64,000 bases of DNA from Saitoella complicata NRRL Y-17804. Taxonomy: Eukaryota; Ascomycota; Saitoellomycetes; Saitoellales; Saitoellaceae. A program made the translations under genes and the position numbers. The notes below the pieces were generated by a model. That model was not told the DNA's origin. It did not search any database and saw only the letters and a program-made list of their open reading frames with translations. Positions 10,057 through 18,664 of the stretch are shown here, in pieces. Location of the stretch: assembly GCF_001661265.1 (NCBI RefSeq), contig NW_017566997.1, positions 186,001-250,000 of the forward strand, read 5' to 3'. Position 1 is the first letter of the stretch. Each line of letters begins with the position of its first letter.

Positions 10057-11868
10057 CTACCACGTCTCTTGCAAATACCTGCCCTTCGTTTCCATTTCCA
10101 CCAGTACAGCCTCTGCCTCATCCCTTGCTCCGCTACCGCTCAGCTCCTCTCCTCTTTCAAGATGTATCCCTCTTTGAAAGATCTCAATAAGCGCTTCACG
10201 AACAGCCTGTGGCATCTTTCCTGAACTTCCACAGATGTACACATATCCACCTTCCTTCCTGAGCCATGTGTCGACGCGGCGCCATTCGCGACGAAGAACA
10301 TGCTGGACGTAAAACTTCTCTGTGGTATCCCTAGAGAATGCGAGTGCCAGGCTCAATTGCCCTTTTGCCTCGTACTCTTCCCATTCCGCTCGCATCAAAA
10401 AGTCTTTCTCCCGTTCTCTGTTCCCAAAGATGAGGAGTTGTTCCTTGGCATCACATCCGCTTGCAACCCTCTCCTGCACCAGTGCTCTCATGGGTGCAAC
10501 GCCTGTTCCCGGCGCAACCATAACGCACTTGATACCCTTCCGCGGTGGCTTCATCGCTCCTCGAATCAAACCCATCGTCACCTGAGTTCCCAACTTCAAT
10601 GACTGTAACCAACGAGAAGAAACACCAACACGTGGGATATGCATAGAAGTTTTGTACTCCACAATCGCAGCCAAGATATGTGCTTCACCAGGATGCGCCT
10701 TCAATGAGGATGCAAGACTGTACTGTCGAGGCTTCAGCATTGGAAAGAGATCCAATACATACTCCACCGGTATTGACAGTGTTTCCTTGAAATCTGCAAG
10801 CACTTCCAGTATATTGCGCCGAGGTCTTGTCGTATAGTCCCATAAATCTTCCTGGTTATCGGAGGTGGTACCACAAAACTCTGTCAGTTTCTCCGCATGC
10901 ATTTCATTTGTGACAAAATGTCGCAGTAACTCAAAGAAGCTTCGCTTGGGCACACTCATAAAGTCAAAATGATACCGGGCCAATGTCCTAAGCGTGCATG
11001 GCGTCGGCAAGGGTGGTATTTCATCGTCGTTCCGTTTGGGCCAGACGTCAAGTGGAGTGTCGGCTATATTCTGCCACTTGCATACTTCAATAAGTCGATC
11101 CACCTCATTCCGGGGGTTCTCTGGCCACAAGACTGCAATGTCACCTGGATCATATGCGAGGTCAGGCGCTGAAATAGAGAAAACGATGTGTCGTGCATCC
11201 TGCCAGTGATCATCCGCTGTGATCCGATCATTCTTGGTAACAGTAGCTGAAAATGTCAGACCCAACCTCCTTGGTGATGCTGTTTTCATGCTGGGAGCGT
11301 TTTCCCCAAACTGGATTTTGTATGTAGGCGGAAGATGCTGGTCATCTGGTATAGTTTCTAAGCCTGACGGTAAAGGCAGCTCCACTTCCATCACCTGCCT
11401 TAAATCTTTCAACCATGGCGCAAACCCAGCATCAATGCCCTGGGGATGGCTTTCATCTCCCTCACCTCTTTCCACCATAGGCCGTGCACCAAGTTGTATT
11501 AATCGTCTGTACAGCTTCTTTGCAGTGAAGTTGTATTTGGGGTAGCTTGAGTCGCCAAGCCCGAATAGTGCAAATGAAAGGTGGTCCAGTAGGGTAGGAG
11601 GTAGAGAACGTCGCAGAATAGCTGGCCAGAAGAGCTTCATATTGTCAGGAATATCACCTTGTCCTGTCGTTGATGCAACAAAGATAACGTAGTTCTCATT
11701 CATGAGGTCCATCAAATCGCACTGATCCATGGCGCAAACTCTTCTCTTGATATGCATTCGCTCTAGCATCCTTCCAATACCATGTGCAATGTCCTCGGAG
11801 TTTCCTGTTTGGCTTGCATAGAGAACCAAGCAAGATCTTTCCTCCTCATCGCCTTGATCATGGGACAT
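10057..11868 (-). CDS. TAH18: NADPH-dependent diflavin reductase of cytosolic Fe-S assembly
   Basis: Tah18 passes electrons from NADPH through FAD and FMN to Dre2 at the start of cytosolic Fe-S protein assembly. One exon gives 603 residues from the ATG at 11868, matching NDOR1/Tah18 (about 600-620). Domains in order: flavodoxin-like FMN domain (LVLYASQTGNSEDIA, STTGQGDIPDNMKLFW, FGLGDSSYPKYNF), FAD domain with KPRQYSLAS, and NADPH domain with MVAPGTGVAPMRALVQER, LIFGNRE and YVYICGSSGKMP. The C-terminal aromatic is Trp, placed as expected to stack on the FAD. The frame stays open upstream to an ATG at 12153 that overlaps the divergent aldehyde dehydrogenase; I start at 11868 because the FMN domain begins there. 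Confidence 0.93.
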   Translation of the reverse strand: MSHDQGDEEERSCLVLYASQTGNSEDIAHGIGRMLERMHIKRRVCAMDQCDLMDLMNENYVIFVASTTGQGDIPDNMKLFWPAILRRSLPPTLLDHLSFALFGLGDSSYPKYNFTAKKLYRRLIQLGARPMVERGEGDESHPQGIDAGFAPWLKDLRQVMEVELPLPSGLETIPDDQHLPPTYKIQFGENAPSMKTASPRRLGLTFSATVTKNDRITADDHWQDARHIVFSISAPDLAYDPGDIAVLWPENPRNEVDRLIEVCKWQNIADTPLDVWPKRNDDEIPPLPTPCTLRTLARYHFDFMSVPKRSFFELLRHFVTNEMHAEKLTEFCGTTSDNQEDLWDYTTRPRRNILEVLADFKETLSIPVEYVLDLFPMLKPRQYSLASSLKAHPGEAHILAAIVEYKTSMHIPRVGVSSRWLQSLKLGTQVTMGLIRGAMKPPRKGIKCVMVAPGTGVAPMRALVQERVASGCDAKEQLLIFGNREREKDFLMRAEWEEYEAKGQLSLALAFSRDTTEKFYVQHVLRREWRRVDTWLRKEGGYVYICGSSGKMPQAVREALIEIFQRGIHLERGEELSGSGARDEAEAVLVEMETKGRYLQETW

Positions 11869-12137
11869 CTCGGCGTCGAAGGGCTTTGATGTGATTGTGT
11901 CGCGATCGATGATCTCGTACTCGAAAGAGACCGATGTCGGGGGCTGATCTGGGCAGCAGCTTTCAGTATGTACGTCGGTAATGGAAAGAGCTGAGCCGAG
12001 ATGAGTGACGGGTGCGCTCTCGGATCGATGATTTACCCAGTAAATTCCCGGAGTCGGAAATAAGGTTGGTACCCCTGCATGTGGCAACTGTAACGTAGAC
12101 TCTCGTGTGGTAACGTAGACATACCTTCTCAGTCGCA
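11869..12137. promoter_or_regulatory. Divergent promoter, TAH18 and aldehyde dehydrogenase
   Basis: This is a 269-bp head-to-head gap if TAH18 starts at 11868. If the upstream ATG at 12153 were used, the two coding regions would overlap by 16 bp and no gap would remain, which I consider unlikely. Confidence 0.5.
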
Positions 12138-13759
12138 ATGTTCTGCTCGGCATCGAGGGCCTTAATTGCTATCGGATCAAGATCTGCATTGCTGTCCCGT
12201 CGTTTCTATCATGTTACCCTAACTCTTCCTATCGAGAAAGAATATAATCAGCCGGTCACTTCCTTCATCAACAACGAGCATGTGAAACGGTCGGACAAGC
12301 CCGTCAGAGCAGCAAAGGATCCCTCAACGACCTTAGAAATCTGCGAGGTATCTTCTGCTTTTCAGGAAGAAGTCGACAAGGCGGTAATTGCTGCCCAAGC
12401 AGCCCTGGCGCCCGGCAGTGAATGGACCACCATGAGTCCAGCAGAGCGTGGCCGCCGTCTATATCGTCTCGCAGACGCAATGGAGGCGAACAAGGAAACC
12501 CTCTGTGCTATTGAGGCTTGGAATGCCGGAAAGCCGCGACATATCGTCGAAAGAGATGATTTCGCGGACGCTGTTGGTGCTTGTCGATATTTTGCAGGAA
12601 TGGCGGACAAGATCAATGGACGGACGATGGATTTCGGGAATGGGAAGTGGGGATATACTATTGTTGAGCCTATCGGCGTGTGCGGACTGATTCTTCCTTT
12701 TGTGAGATTACATCAAGTCTGTCTATTGTTCGGGCTACGGCGACTAATGAGATTTCATAGAACTTTCCTTTGAGCACGCTCTTCTGGTACCTCGCGCCAG
12801 CACTTGCATACGGCAATGCCCTCCTCGTCAAACCATCCGAGCACACCCCATTATCAGCACTCTACCTCACCCACTTCATCAAAGAACTCTTCCCACCTGG
12901 TGTAATCAACATCCTCCCCGGGGGTTCCGAAACTGGGGCATGCATAGCATCGCATCCTTCCATCGACAAAGTCGCATTCACCGGGAGCTCAGCGACAGGA
13001 AGACGAATCCTGGACTTGACCGCCGCCTCGAACATGAAATCCACGAGTCTCGAGTTAGGCGGAAAGAGCCCGCTCGTGGTCTGTGAAGATGCGGATATCG
13101 AGACCGCTGTCGAATGGGCGCACGGGAATATTTTTTATAACGCGGGTCAGGTTTGTTCCGCGACTAGCCGTCTCCTTGTACACCGCAATGTCGCGGGCCG
13201 GTTTATTGAGGCTTTTGTAGCGAGGACGAAAGCGCATAAAGTTGGTTCGGTGTGGGAGGATGACACTTTTCAGGGTCCGATCAATAATGCGGATCAGTAT
13301 GAGAAGGTAAAGCGTCATGTACGTCAAGCGCTGGACGAAGGAGCGAAATGCATTCTCGGAGGTATACCTCTAGAGAACCACGGTGATTCACCTCCGGGCT
13401 GGTTCATCGCCCCGACAATCTTCACCGACGTAACCCCAACCATGTCCATCTTCCGCGAAGAAATCTTCGGACCTATCGCCTCCATTACAACCTTCACCAC
13501 CCTCCCCGAAGCTATCGAGCTAGCAAACAACACCTCCTACACCCTCGGTGCAGCAATCTTCACGAAGGACATGGGATGTGCGCAGGAGTTTACGAGGAGG
13601 GTTAGGGCTGGACAGGTTTGGGTCAATTCGGCGGGGGATTCGGAGCATGGGATCGGGTTTGGGGGGAGAGGGGGGATGAGTGGGTGGGGAAAGGCGTTGG
13701 GGGAGGAGGGTGGGCATGAGTGGGGGGTGGTTAAGAGTTTGCATATAAGAGTTGTGTGA
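12138..13759 (+). CDS. NAD(P)+-dependent aldehyde dehydrogenase, likely mitochondrial
   Basis: The enzyme oxidises an aldehyde to a carboxylic acid. Two exons (12138..12701, 12761..13759) around a 59-nt intron give 520 residues. The N-terminus (MFCSASRALIAIGSRS...RRFYHV) is basic, Ser/Arg-rich and free of acids, a typical mitochondrial presequence. Hallmarks of the superfamily are the cofactor loop FTGSSATGRRI, general base E286 in SLELGGKSP, catalytic C320 in NAGQVCSA, and EEIFGPIASI. Best resemblance is to the betaine-aldehyde / 4-trimethylaminobutyraldehyde group, which would suggest choline or carnitine metabolism, but the substrate is inference only. The C-terminus is Gly-rich. The exon 1/2 join restores LILPFNFPL, a conserved segment. 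Confidence 0.9.
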
Positions 13760-14702
13760 AGAGTTGATTTGGACGCTTAGAATGTACGATATGTCGACAC
13801 TGACTAGATTTATCACAGGTAATGATGATGTACGAGTAATATATATGCTGATGTTTGTCTCATTGAAGAATTTCCCACGCAGCGAAGCCGCCGGCCGGCT
13901 CCGCCCTGGTAAGGCATAGGAAAGAGAACCTCTGAGTATGTCGAACCAAGTCATACTGTGCTAGAAACACCCCTTGGTCAGCTGGAACAGCGTCCGATCA
14001 TTATGAGAATGGCAGGTCAAAACAACAAAACGAGCGTCAGCGACAGGATTCGAACCTGTGCGGCGAGACACCATAGCATTTCGAGTGCTACTCCTTAACC
14101 ACTCGGACACGCTGACTGGAGCACTTTCTCATGCCCGCCAATGTTCAAACATAGTGCACAAAAAAAAGACGATGTTTTCAACTACGGGTGCTGTCTGAAA
14201 CCTGCCAAGTAGAAACGGCCTGTTTTCTATTCGCTCTCAACTAGTCTAGTGAGTCGAGTAAGGTCATAGAGGACCATGTCGGGTTGCATCGAAGACTTCC
14301 GTGCAACTTGATTCCATGCTCGAATTCCCACGGCGATCAAGCTTAAGACTACGGAGACTCCGCGAGACAAGGGCGTTCGACAATAGACAAGTACCTGGGT
14401 ACATGGTCACTCGGAATATGCAATAAGAACAGATGACAGTTTTCTGACAGAGACCTGCTGTCGACAATGACAAATATCCGTGTGCGACCCTGAGGCCGTG
14501 GGAAGGTAAAGTCAGATTGCGTCTGTACAGCCGGGAATCACAAGTACTTTACAACAGTCATAAACAATTCATGAGATAAAACGCAGAAATGAACAGATGA
14601 AAAAAATGCAATTTTGTATAGTGATGCCAAAAGAACTCGAACGCCCAAAAACCAAGAAACAGAAACACAAGACCAGGAAATCTTCACGCTACGTGCACCA
14701 GT
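13760..14702. other. Intergenic between convergent genes, holds tRNA-Ser
   Basis: This 943-bp space lies between the 3' ends of the aldehyde dehydrogenase and EBP2. The only supported feature is the tRNA at 14035-14116. A 69-codon frame on the minus strand (14264-14473) has no family signature and is not called. Confidence 0.6.
14035..14116 (-). tRNA. tRNA-Ser, anticodon CGA
   Basis: This is an 82-nt type II (long variable arm) tRNA without an intron. The 7-bp acceptor stem GTCAGCG/CGCTGAC closes perfectly and the discriminator is G, as required for serine tRNAs. The A box matches GTCCGAGTGG and the T arm carries the B box GGTTCGAATCC. The anticodon loop CTCGAAA between TAGCA/TGCTA gives CGA, reading UCG. 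A T4 run at 14030-14027 on the transcribed strand, four bases past the gene, is a suitable Pol III terminator. Confidence 0.96.
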
Positions 14703-15860
14703 TTATCCACGGTTTGCCACCCTCTTAGACTTTCCCGGACGCGATGACTTTCCACGAGAACCACCACGACCTCCTCCACGTCCACCACGGGCACCACCAC
14801 GTCCTCCACGACCACCGCCGCCGAAACGGTCTCCCAAGTCATTGGTTGAGTCTGAGGTATTTGACTTGTTGTGCCTCTTCTTACCACCGTGACCGAACTT
14901 CTCGTTCTTGGAGTCACGCTTGCCTCGGGAGGCGGGAGTGCTGGTGCGCTGGCGCTTTTCACCGGCCTTACCAGCACCGCCCTTCTTCTCAGCCTTCTCG
15001 AGAGCGACTTCGAAATCGTCATTAGTAGTGAGATCCTCGCCATCAGCCCTCTTTCTCTTAAGACCCTTGATCTTCTCCAAAGTGTCCTTCTTCTCCTTCT
15101 GACGCTCCTGCAACTTGGCAACCTGAACCTGTTTTCCGAACTTCTTAAGATCACGTTGTCTCTTCGCCTCCGCGGACGCCTTCTTGGCCGTAGCCTCCGC
15201 AATCAACTTCTCCTTGACCTTCTCCATGTGTTCGTCCGTCTTCATCATTTCCGCAAAGTAATCATCCGGTCTTGAGAATGGTGCGCCCTCGGCGGTGATC
15301 TTGGTACGGCCCTCCTTGGCGGCGTCGAGAGCTTGCTTGTAGAAAGCGAGTTCGCGGTTCAAGTCGTCGTTGACGTCTTCGATTGTGACGGGCTCGGCGG
15401 TGGTGATTTGTTGGTGCTCGACGAAGGGGAGGGAGTCAATTGCCTGGGTGATGCGTGCGGTGGCAGCGTTGAGTGCGGCGTGGTTGTCAATGGTGAGACG
15501 CTGATATGGTACAAAGTCCGCATCCTCGTCCGCGAGAGACTCAATGTCGGACAACGCAACGTCCTCCTCATCTTCGTCTTCCTCATCGTCCTCCTCAGCC
15601 TCCTCCTCATCCTCATCACCGTCGATCTCCTCCGCGTCCTCAACCTCAGCATCGCTCTCCGCCTCCTCATCCTCAGAAGACTCATCCGCATCCCTCGGAA
15701 CCTCAACCAACTCCGGCGCCTGCTCCTCAAACTCCGAAACTTCCTCCTCGCTCTCAGACTCCGGCGCCTTAGCAACCGGCTGCTTCTTCTTCTGCTGGCG
15801 CGAAACCTGCTCCTCGACCTTCTTGTTCTTCAACAGTGCTTTGAGTCCGGGCTTGGCCAT
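14703..15860 (-). CDS. EBP2: rRNA-processing protein EBP2
   Basis: Ebp2 is a nucleolar 60S assembly factor needed for 27S pre-rRNA processing. It is a single exon of 385 residues; the ATG is at 15860. The N-terminus has basic LKALLKNKKVEEQ, then a long acidic tract (about 30-105, Glu/Asp with Ser). The conserved core (about 115-300) contains LNRELAFYKQALDAAKEGR and FSRPDDYFAEMMKTDEHMEKVKEKL, diagnostic of the family, followed by charged helices and KFGKQVQVAKLQERQKEKK. The C-terminal ~50 residues are an RGG/GRGG-rich tail suited to RNA binding. The family identity is firm. Confidence 0.95.
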   Translation of the reverse strand: MAKPGLKALLKNKKVEEQVSRQQKKKQPVAKAPESESEEEVSEFEEQAPELVEVPRDADESSEDEEAESDAEVEDAEEIDGDEDEEEAEEDDEEDEDEEDVALSDIESLADEDADFVPYQRLTIDNHAALNAATARITQAIDSLPFVEHQQITTAEPVTIEDVNDDLNRELAFYKQALDAAKEGRTKITAEGAPFSRPDDYFAEMMKTDEHMEKVKEKLIAEATAKKASAEAKRQRDLKKFGKQVQVAKLQERQKEKKDTLEKIKGLKRKRADGEDLTTNDDFEVALEKAEKKGGAGKAGEKRQRTSTPASRGKRDSKNEKFGHGGKKRHNKSNTSDSTNDLGDRFGGGGRGGRGGARGGRGGGRGGSRGKSSRPGKSKRVANRG

Positions 15861-15980
15861 TGTGAATTGCTGGGGACTTTAACTTTATTCTGGGGTCTCG
15901 TGCTTTTGGCTGCGACTTTTTGAGATTTTGCGCGCGCCCTGGCTAGGCGTAGACCCGAGACGAGAGGAGCAGCGTGAAGT

Positions 15981-16010
15981 CAAGAAGCATTCATCCAAGA
16001 AGCATTCATC
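15981..16010 (+). repeat. 15-bp tandem duplication in the HSBP1 leader
   Basis: Two perfect, adjacent copies of CAAGAAGCATTCATC end four bases before the HSBP1 ATG at 16015; a partial third copy (CAAG) abuts the start codon. The frame is open through the repeat, so an N-terminally extended product cannot be excluded. Confidence 0.85.
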
Positions 16011-16014
16011 CAAG

Positions 16015-16370
16015 ATGTCCATATCAAGTCAGCAGTCGACGGCAATGGAGCAGCCGGAGGGCGAGTCACTTCAGTCTCATGAGTTGACTGTCATGGTGCG
16101 TTGTTGTTACGGGTTATGCGGGTGCACCACGCTCACCGTCATGCAGGTTGATCAGCTTATCCACGATTTACAATACTCAATCAGCAGAGTTTCTACAGAT
16201 CTTACGACGAAGAGTGAGCTGTTCGTGAATTTGTCATATTATGGAGTATACTTACAAAGTTTACAGTGGACGACATGTCGACGAGATTAAACGCCCTCGA
16301 ACAAATGCTACGCCAATCACTCGAAGGCGTACCACAAACGGCACCTAAGAAGAAGGAGGGCTCGGCATAG
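16015..16370 (+). CDS. HSBP1: Heat shock factor binding protein 1 homolog
   Basis: HSBP1 is a small coiled-coil protein that binds trimerised heat shock factor and is also related to the WASH-complex subunit CCDC53. Three exons (16015..16095, 16147..16213, 16267..16370) give 83 residues; both introns are short (51 and 53 nt). The heptad-repeat core VDQLIHDLQYSISRVSTDL, then the diagnostic MDDMSTRLNALEQMLRQ, match human HSBP1 (DDMSSRIDDLE). The Met of MDDM is split across intron 2, which supports the join. A short Lys-rich tail follows. The gene is divergent from EBP2 (154 bp between starts). Which of the HSF or WASH-type roles applies here is unknown. Confidence 0.9.
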
Positions 16371-16505
16371 GCATGAAAGACAATCGGTATAGGTCACGGC
16401 GTTCACTTGATTTTTATACATACAATACCCAAGAAATGTCACAACATACTCAACCTCAATCGCACATGCACTTGCCTCCATCAACCCTGGTCATGGTATA
16501 CTAAC

Positions 16506-17629
16506 TTAAAGCTCATCCTTGGCAGCCGTAAACTCAAAAGCAGAAAGAATGTTCTTCCTCTTAATGAACGAATCAAGTTTAGCCTTCGCCAAGTTACCCT
16601 TCGCAATGATACTCTCCAAACGGTGAATCTCGTTCGCGACATGCTTGGGGTTAGCGAGGATCTTCTCCATGGCCTTGACGTAGTAGGAACCGTTGGCGTC
16701 ACCCTCGACGACAGACTTGGCTTCGGCGATGACGGACTCCTTGTCATCGGCGGCAACAAATTGCTGGGCGAGAGTATCGAGGGCGGGAACGCGGCCGGCT
16801 TCGTCGGTCAAACCACCACCGACGGCACGCTGGGTCCCGGTCTGCTCATTCAAGTACGCAACAAAGTCATTCTCGGTACGGCCAGAGGGGTAGTCAACAG
16901 GAGTCTTGTCAGCACCCTTGGGGAAGAACTTGAGGGTAGGGTATCCCTTGACACCATATCTCTCCGCAGCAGCAGGGTGCTCAGTAGCATCAAGCTTAGC
17001 AACAACAACATGCTCATCCGTATTGAAATCACTCGCGACAATCTCCCACACGGGGGCCAACTGCTTACAGTACCCACACCACGGCGCATAGAACTCAACC
17101 AAAACATCCTTGGAGGGATCCAGGACGATGGAATCAAAGTTTTCGTCTGTGAGGACTGCGACGTCGGACGGCTCGACTTTCTTGCCCTTGGGCTTGATGC
17201 CGGTGGTTTCGGCGATGAAGGATTGGAGGGAGTCGAGGTCGCGGGCTTTGTTGTAGTCTTTGGGGTTCTTGGTGGTTCCATCGAACATCTTTAACGTAGG
17301 GAAACCCTTGACGCCGTATCGAGATCCGAGGGAGCGGTGATCATCGGCGTTGACCTGTGTTGAGGTAATCAGCGAAGCCCATAGCAAGCAGAACAATCAC
17401 AACACACCTTCGCAATGACAACCTTGTCCTGAGCCTTGTACGAGTCGGCGAGCTCTTCGTAGATAGGAGCCAGCGTCTTGCAGTGTCCACACCATGGTGC
17501 GAAGAATTCGACGAGTGCGGGCTTTCCGGAGCCCACGATTTCGTCAAAGTTGGACGGGGTAAGGTCGACGACGTTGCTGGCGAGGGCGGCGCTGGCGGCG
17601 AGGAAGAGGGCAAACACTGACTTCAACAT
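16506..17629 (-). CDS. ER protein disulfide isomerase, ERp38/Mpd type
   Basis: The protein catalyses disulfide formation and isomerisation in the ER lumen. Two exons (17629..17408, 17354..16506) with a 53-nt intron give 356 residues. The signal peptide is residues 1-17 (MLKSVFALFLAASAALA). Thioredoxin domain 1 has the active site C47-G-H-C50 (APWCGHCK); domain 2 has C167-G-Y-C170 (APWCGYCK), a less common middle residue. Each domain has its cis-Pro motif (GFPTLK, GYPTLK). The last ~95 residues are a helical ERp29-like C-terminal domain, and the protein ends in KDEL, so ER retention is explicit. The layout matches Aspergillus TigA/plant PDI-D forms. It is divergent from TOM22. Confidence 0.95.
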
Positions 17630-17944
17630 GATCGAAGGGTTCAACGGCCTTTGTATGGAGTTGTTGGGCTACGTGTCGTACCGGGATGTATACGCGGACG
17701 CGGAGCCTGTCTCACGGGAGCAGTGCCGGTTCTGAGTGAAGATGTTTGAGCATGATCAACTCCAAGATAGCCCTCAATTTCCCGTACTATTATTAAGATC
17801 AAGCAGAGGCAGATCGCATCCTCTCCTCCTCATGGAACTCCAACATTACGGCATGGCGGGCGGCAGCTGGTCGAAAAGTTAGTTGATCGCAGGGACCGCA
17901 TTTCGTACACCTCCAGAAACTTAATCCTCACACAAATCACAAAA
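17630..17944. promoter_or_regulatory. Divergent promoter, PDI and TOM22
   Basis: This 315-bp gap separates the PDI start (minus) and the TOM22 start (plus). No open frame of note is present. I could not recognise a convincing unfolded-protein-response element by eye. Confidence 0.45.
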
Positions 17945-18417
17945 ATGGTCCAGTTCGAGGAAGTCACCGACGAGCACTTTGAGCAGAACTTCAAGAAGGA
18001 GGAGGAGTGGTCCGACACCGACTCAGAGATCTCCGAGTCCGAGATCGAGGACGACGTCGTCGATGAGACTTTCTACGACCGTCTCGTTGCGTTGAAGGAT
18101 ATCATCCCCCCTACACAGCGTACGAAGATCGCGAATGCTGCGTCGAGCCTTGCGAACACTGCGACATGGCTTGGAAAGTTCGGTGGAAAGGCTACTTGGG
18201 TTTTGGCGACCAGCGCTATCCTTTTCGGATTCCCGTTGGCGTTGGCTATTGAGGAGGAGGCTCAGTACACTGAGTACGAGAAGCAGATGCAGATGCAGGC
18301 CGGTGCTAACGACGTTCGTTCTCCTATACATTTTTTTTACGTGATCGTAGGCTAACCGTGGACCAGATCGTCGCCCCCGGAGCCCAGGCTTCCGCTCTTA
18401 AGCCCGCTGGCTTCTAA
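17945..18417 (+). CDS. TOM22: Mitochondrial import receptor subunit Tom22
   Basis: Tom22 is the central receptor and organiser of the TOM translocase in the outer mitochondrial membrane. Two exons (17945..18313, 18367..18417) give 139 residues. The cytosolic N-domain is strongly acidic (about 15-45, KKEEEWSDTDSEISESEIEDD). The conserved FYDRLVALKDIIPPTQR leads to the single transmembrane helix at about 82-102 (WVLATSAILFGFPLALAI), followed by a short intermembrane-space tail. The conserved fungal end LKPAGF is only reached by splicing to the acceptor at 18366. An upstream AG at 18350 would also give an open but different tail. Confidence 0.93.
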
Positions 18418-18664
18418 GCAACTGTTGGTGATTGCAAAACATTGAACTTGGGTTTTGGATGTTTGTACGATTGATGTTGAGGTTCGTTGTTCGTTTCCAG
18501 TGAGGGATCTTCGGCTGCAGGCGGTCGAGCCGGGCGTCTGGATATTATTTTTGGCATTTCTCCTCTCTTGTATATTTCCCGGTCAGAGCAATACAGAAAA
18601 GTATTCATACAATTTACTCAATCAGCAGACTCGATGGTGGTTTGAACTGTCAGTGTTGCTATGG

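Noticed and set aside
16407-17294. 295-codon plus-strand frame antisense to the PDI
   Set aside because: It is a shadow of the two thioredoxin domains.
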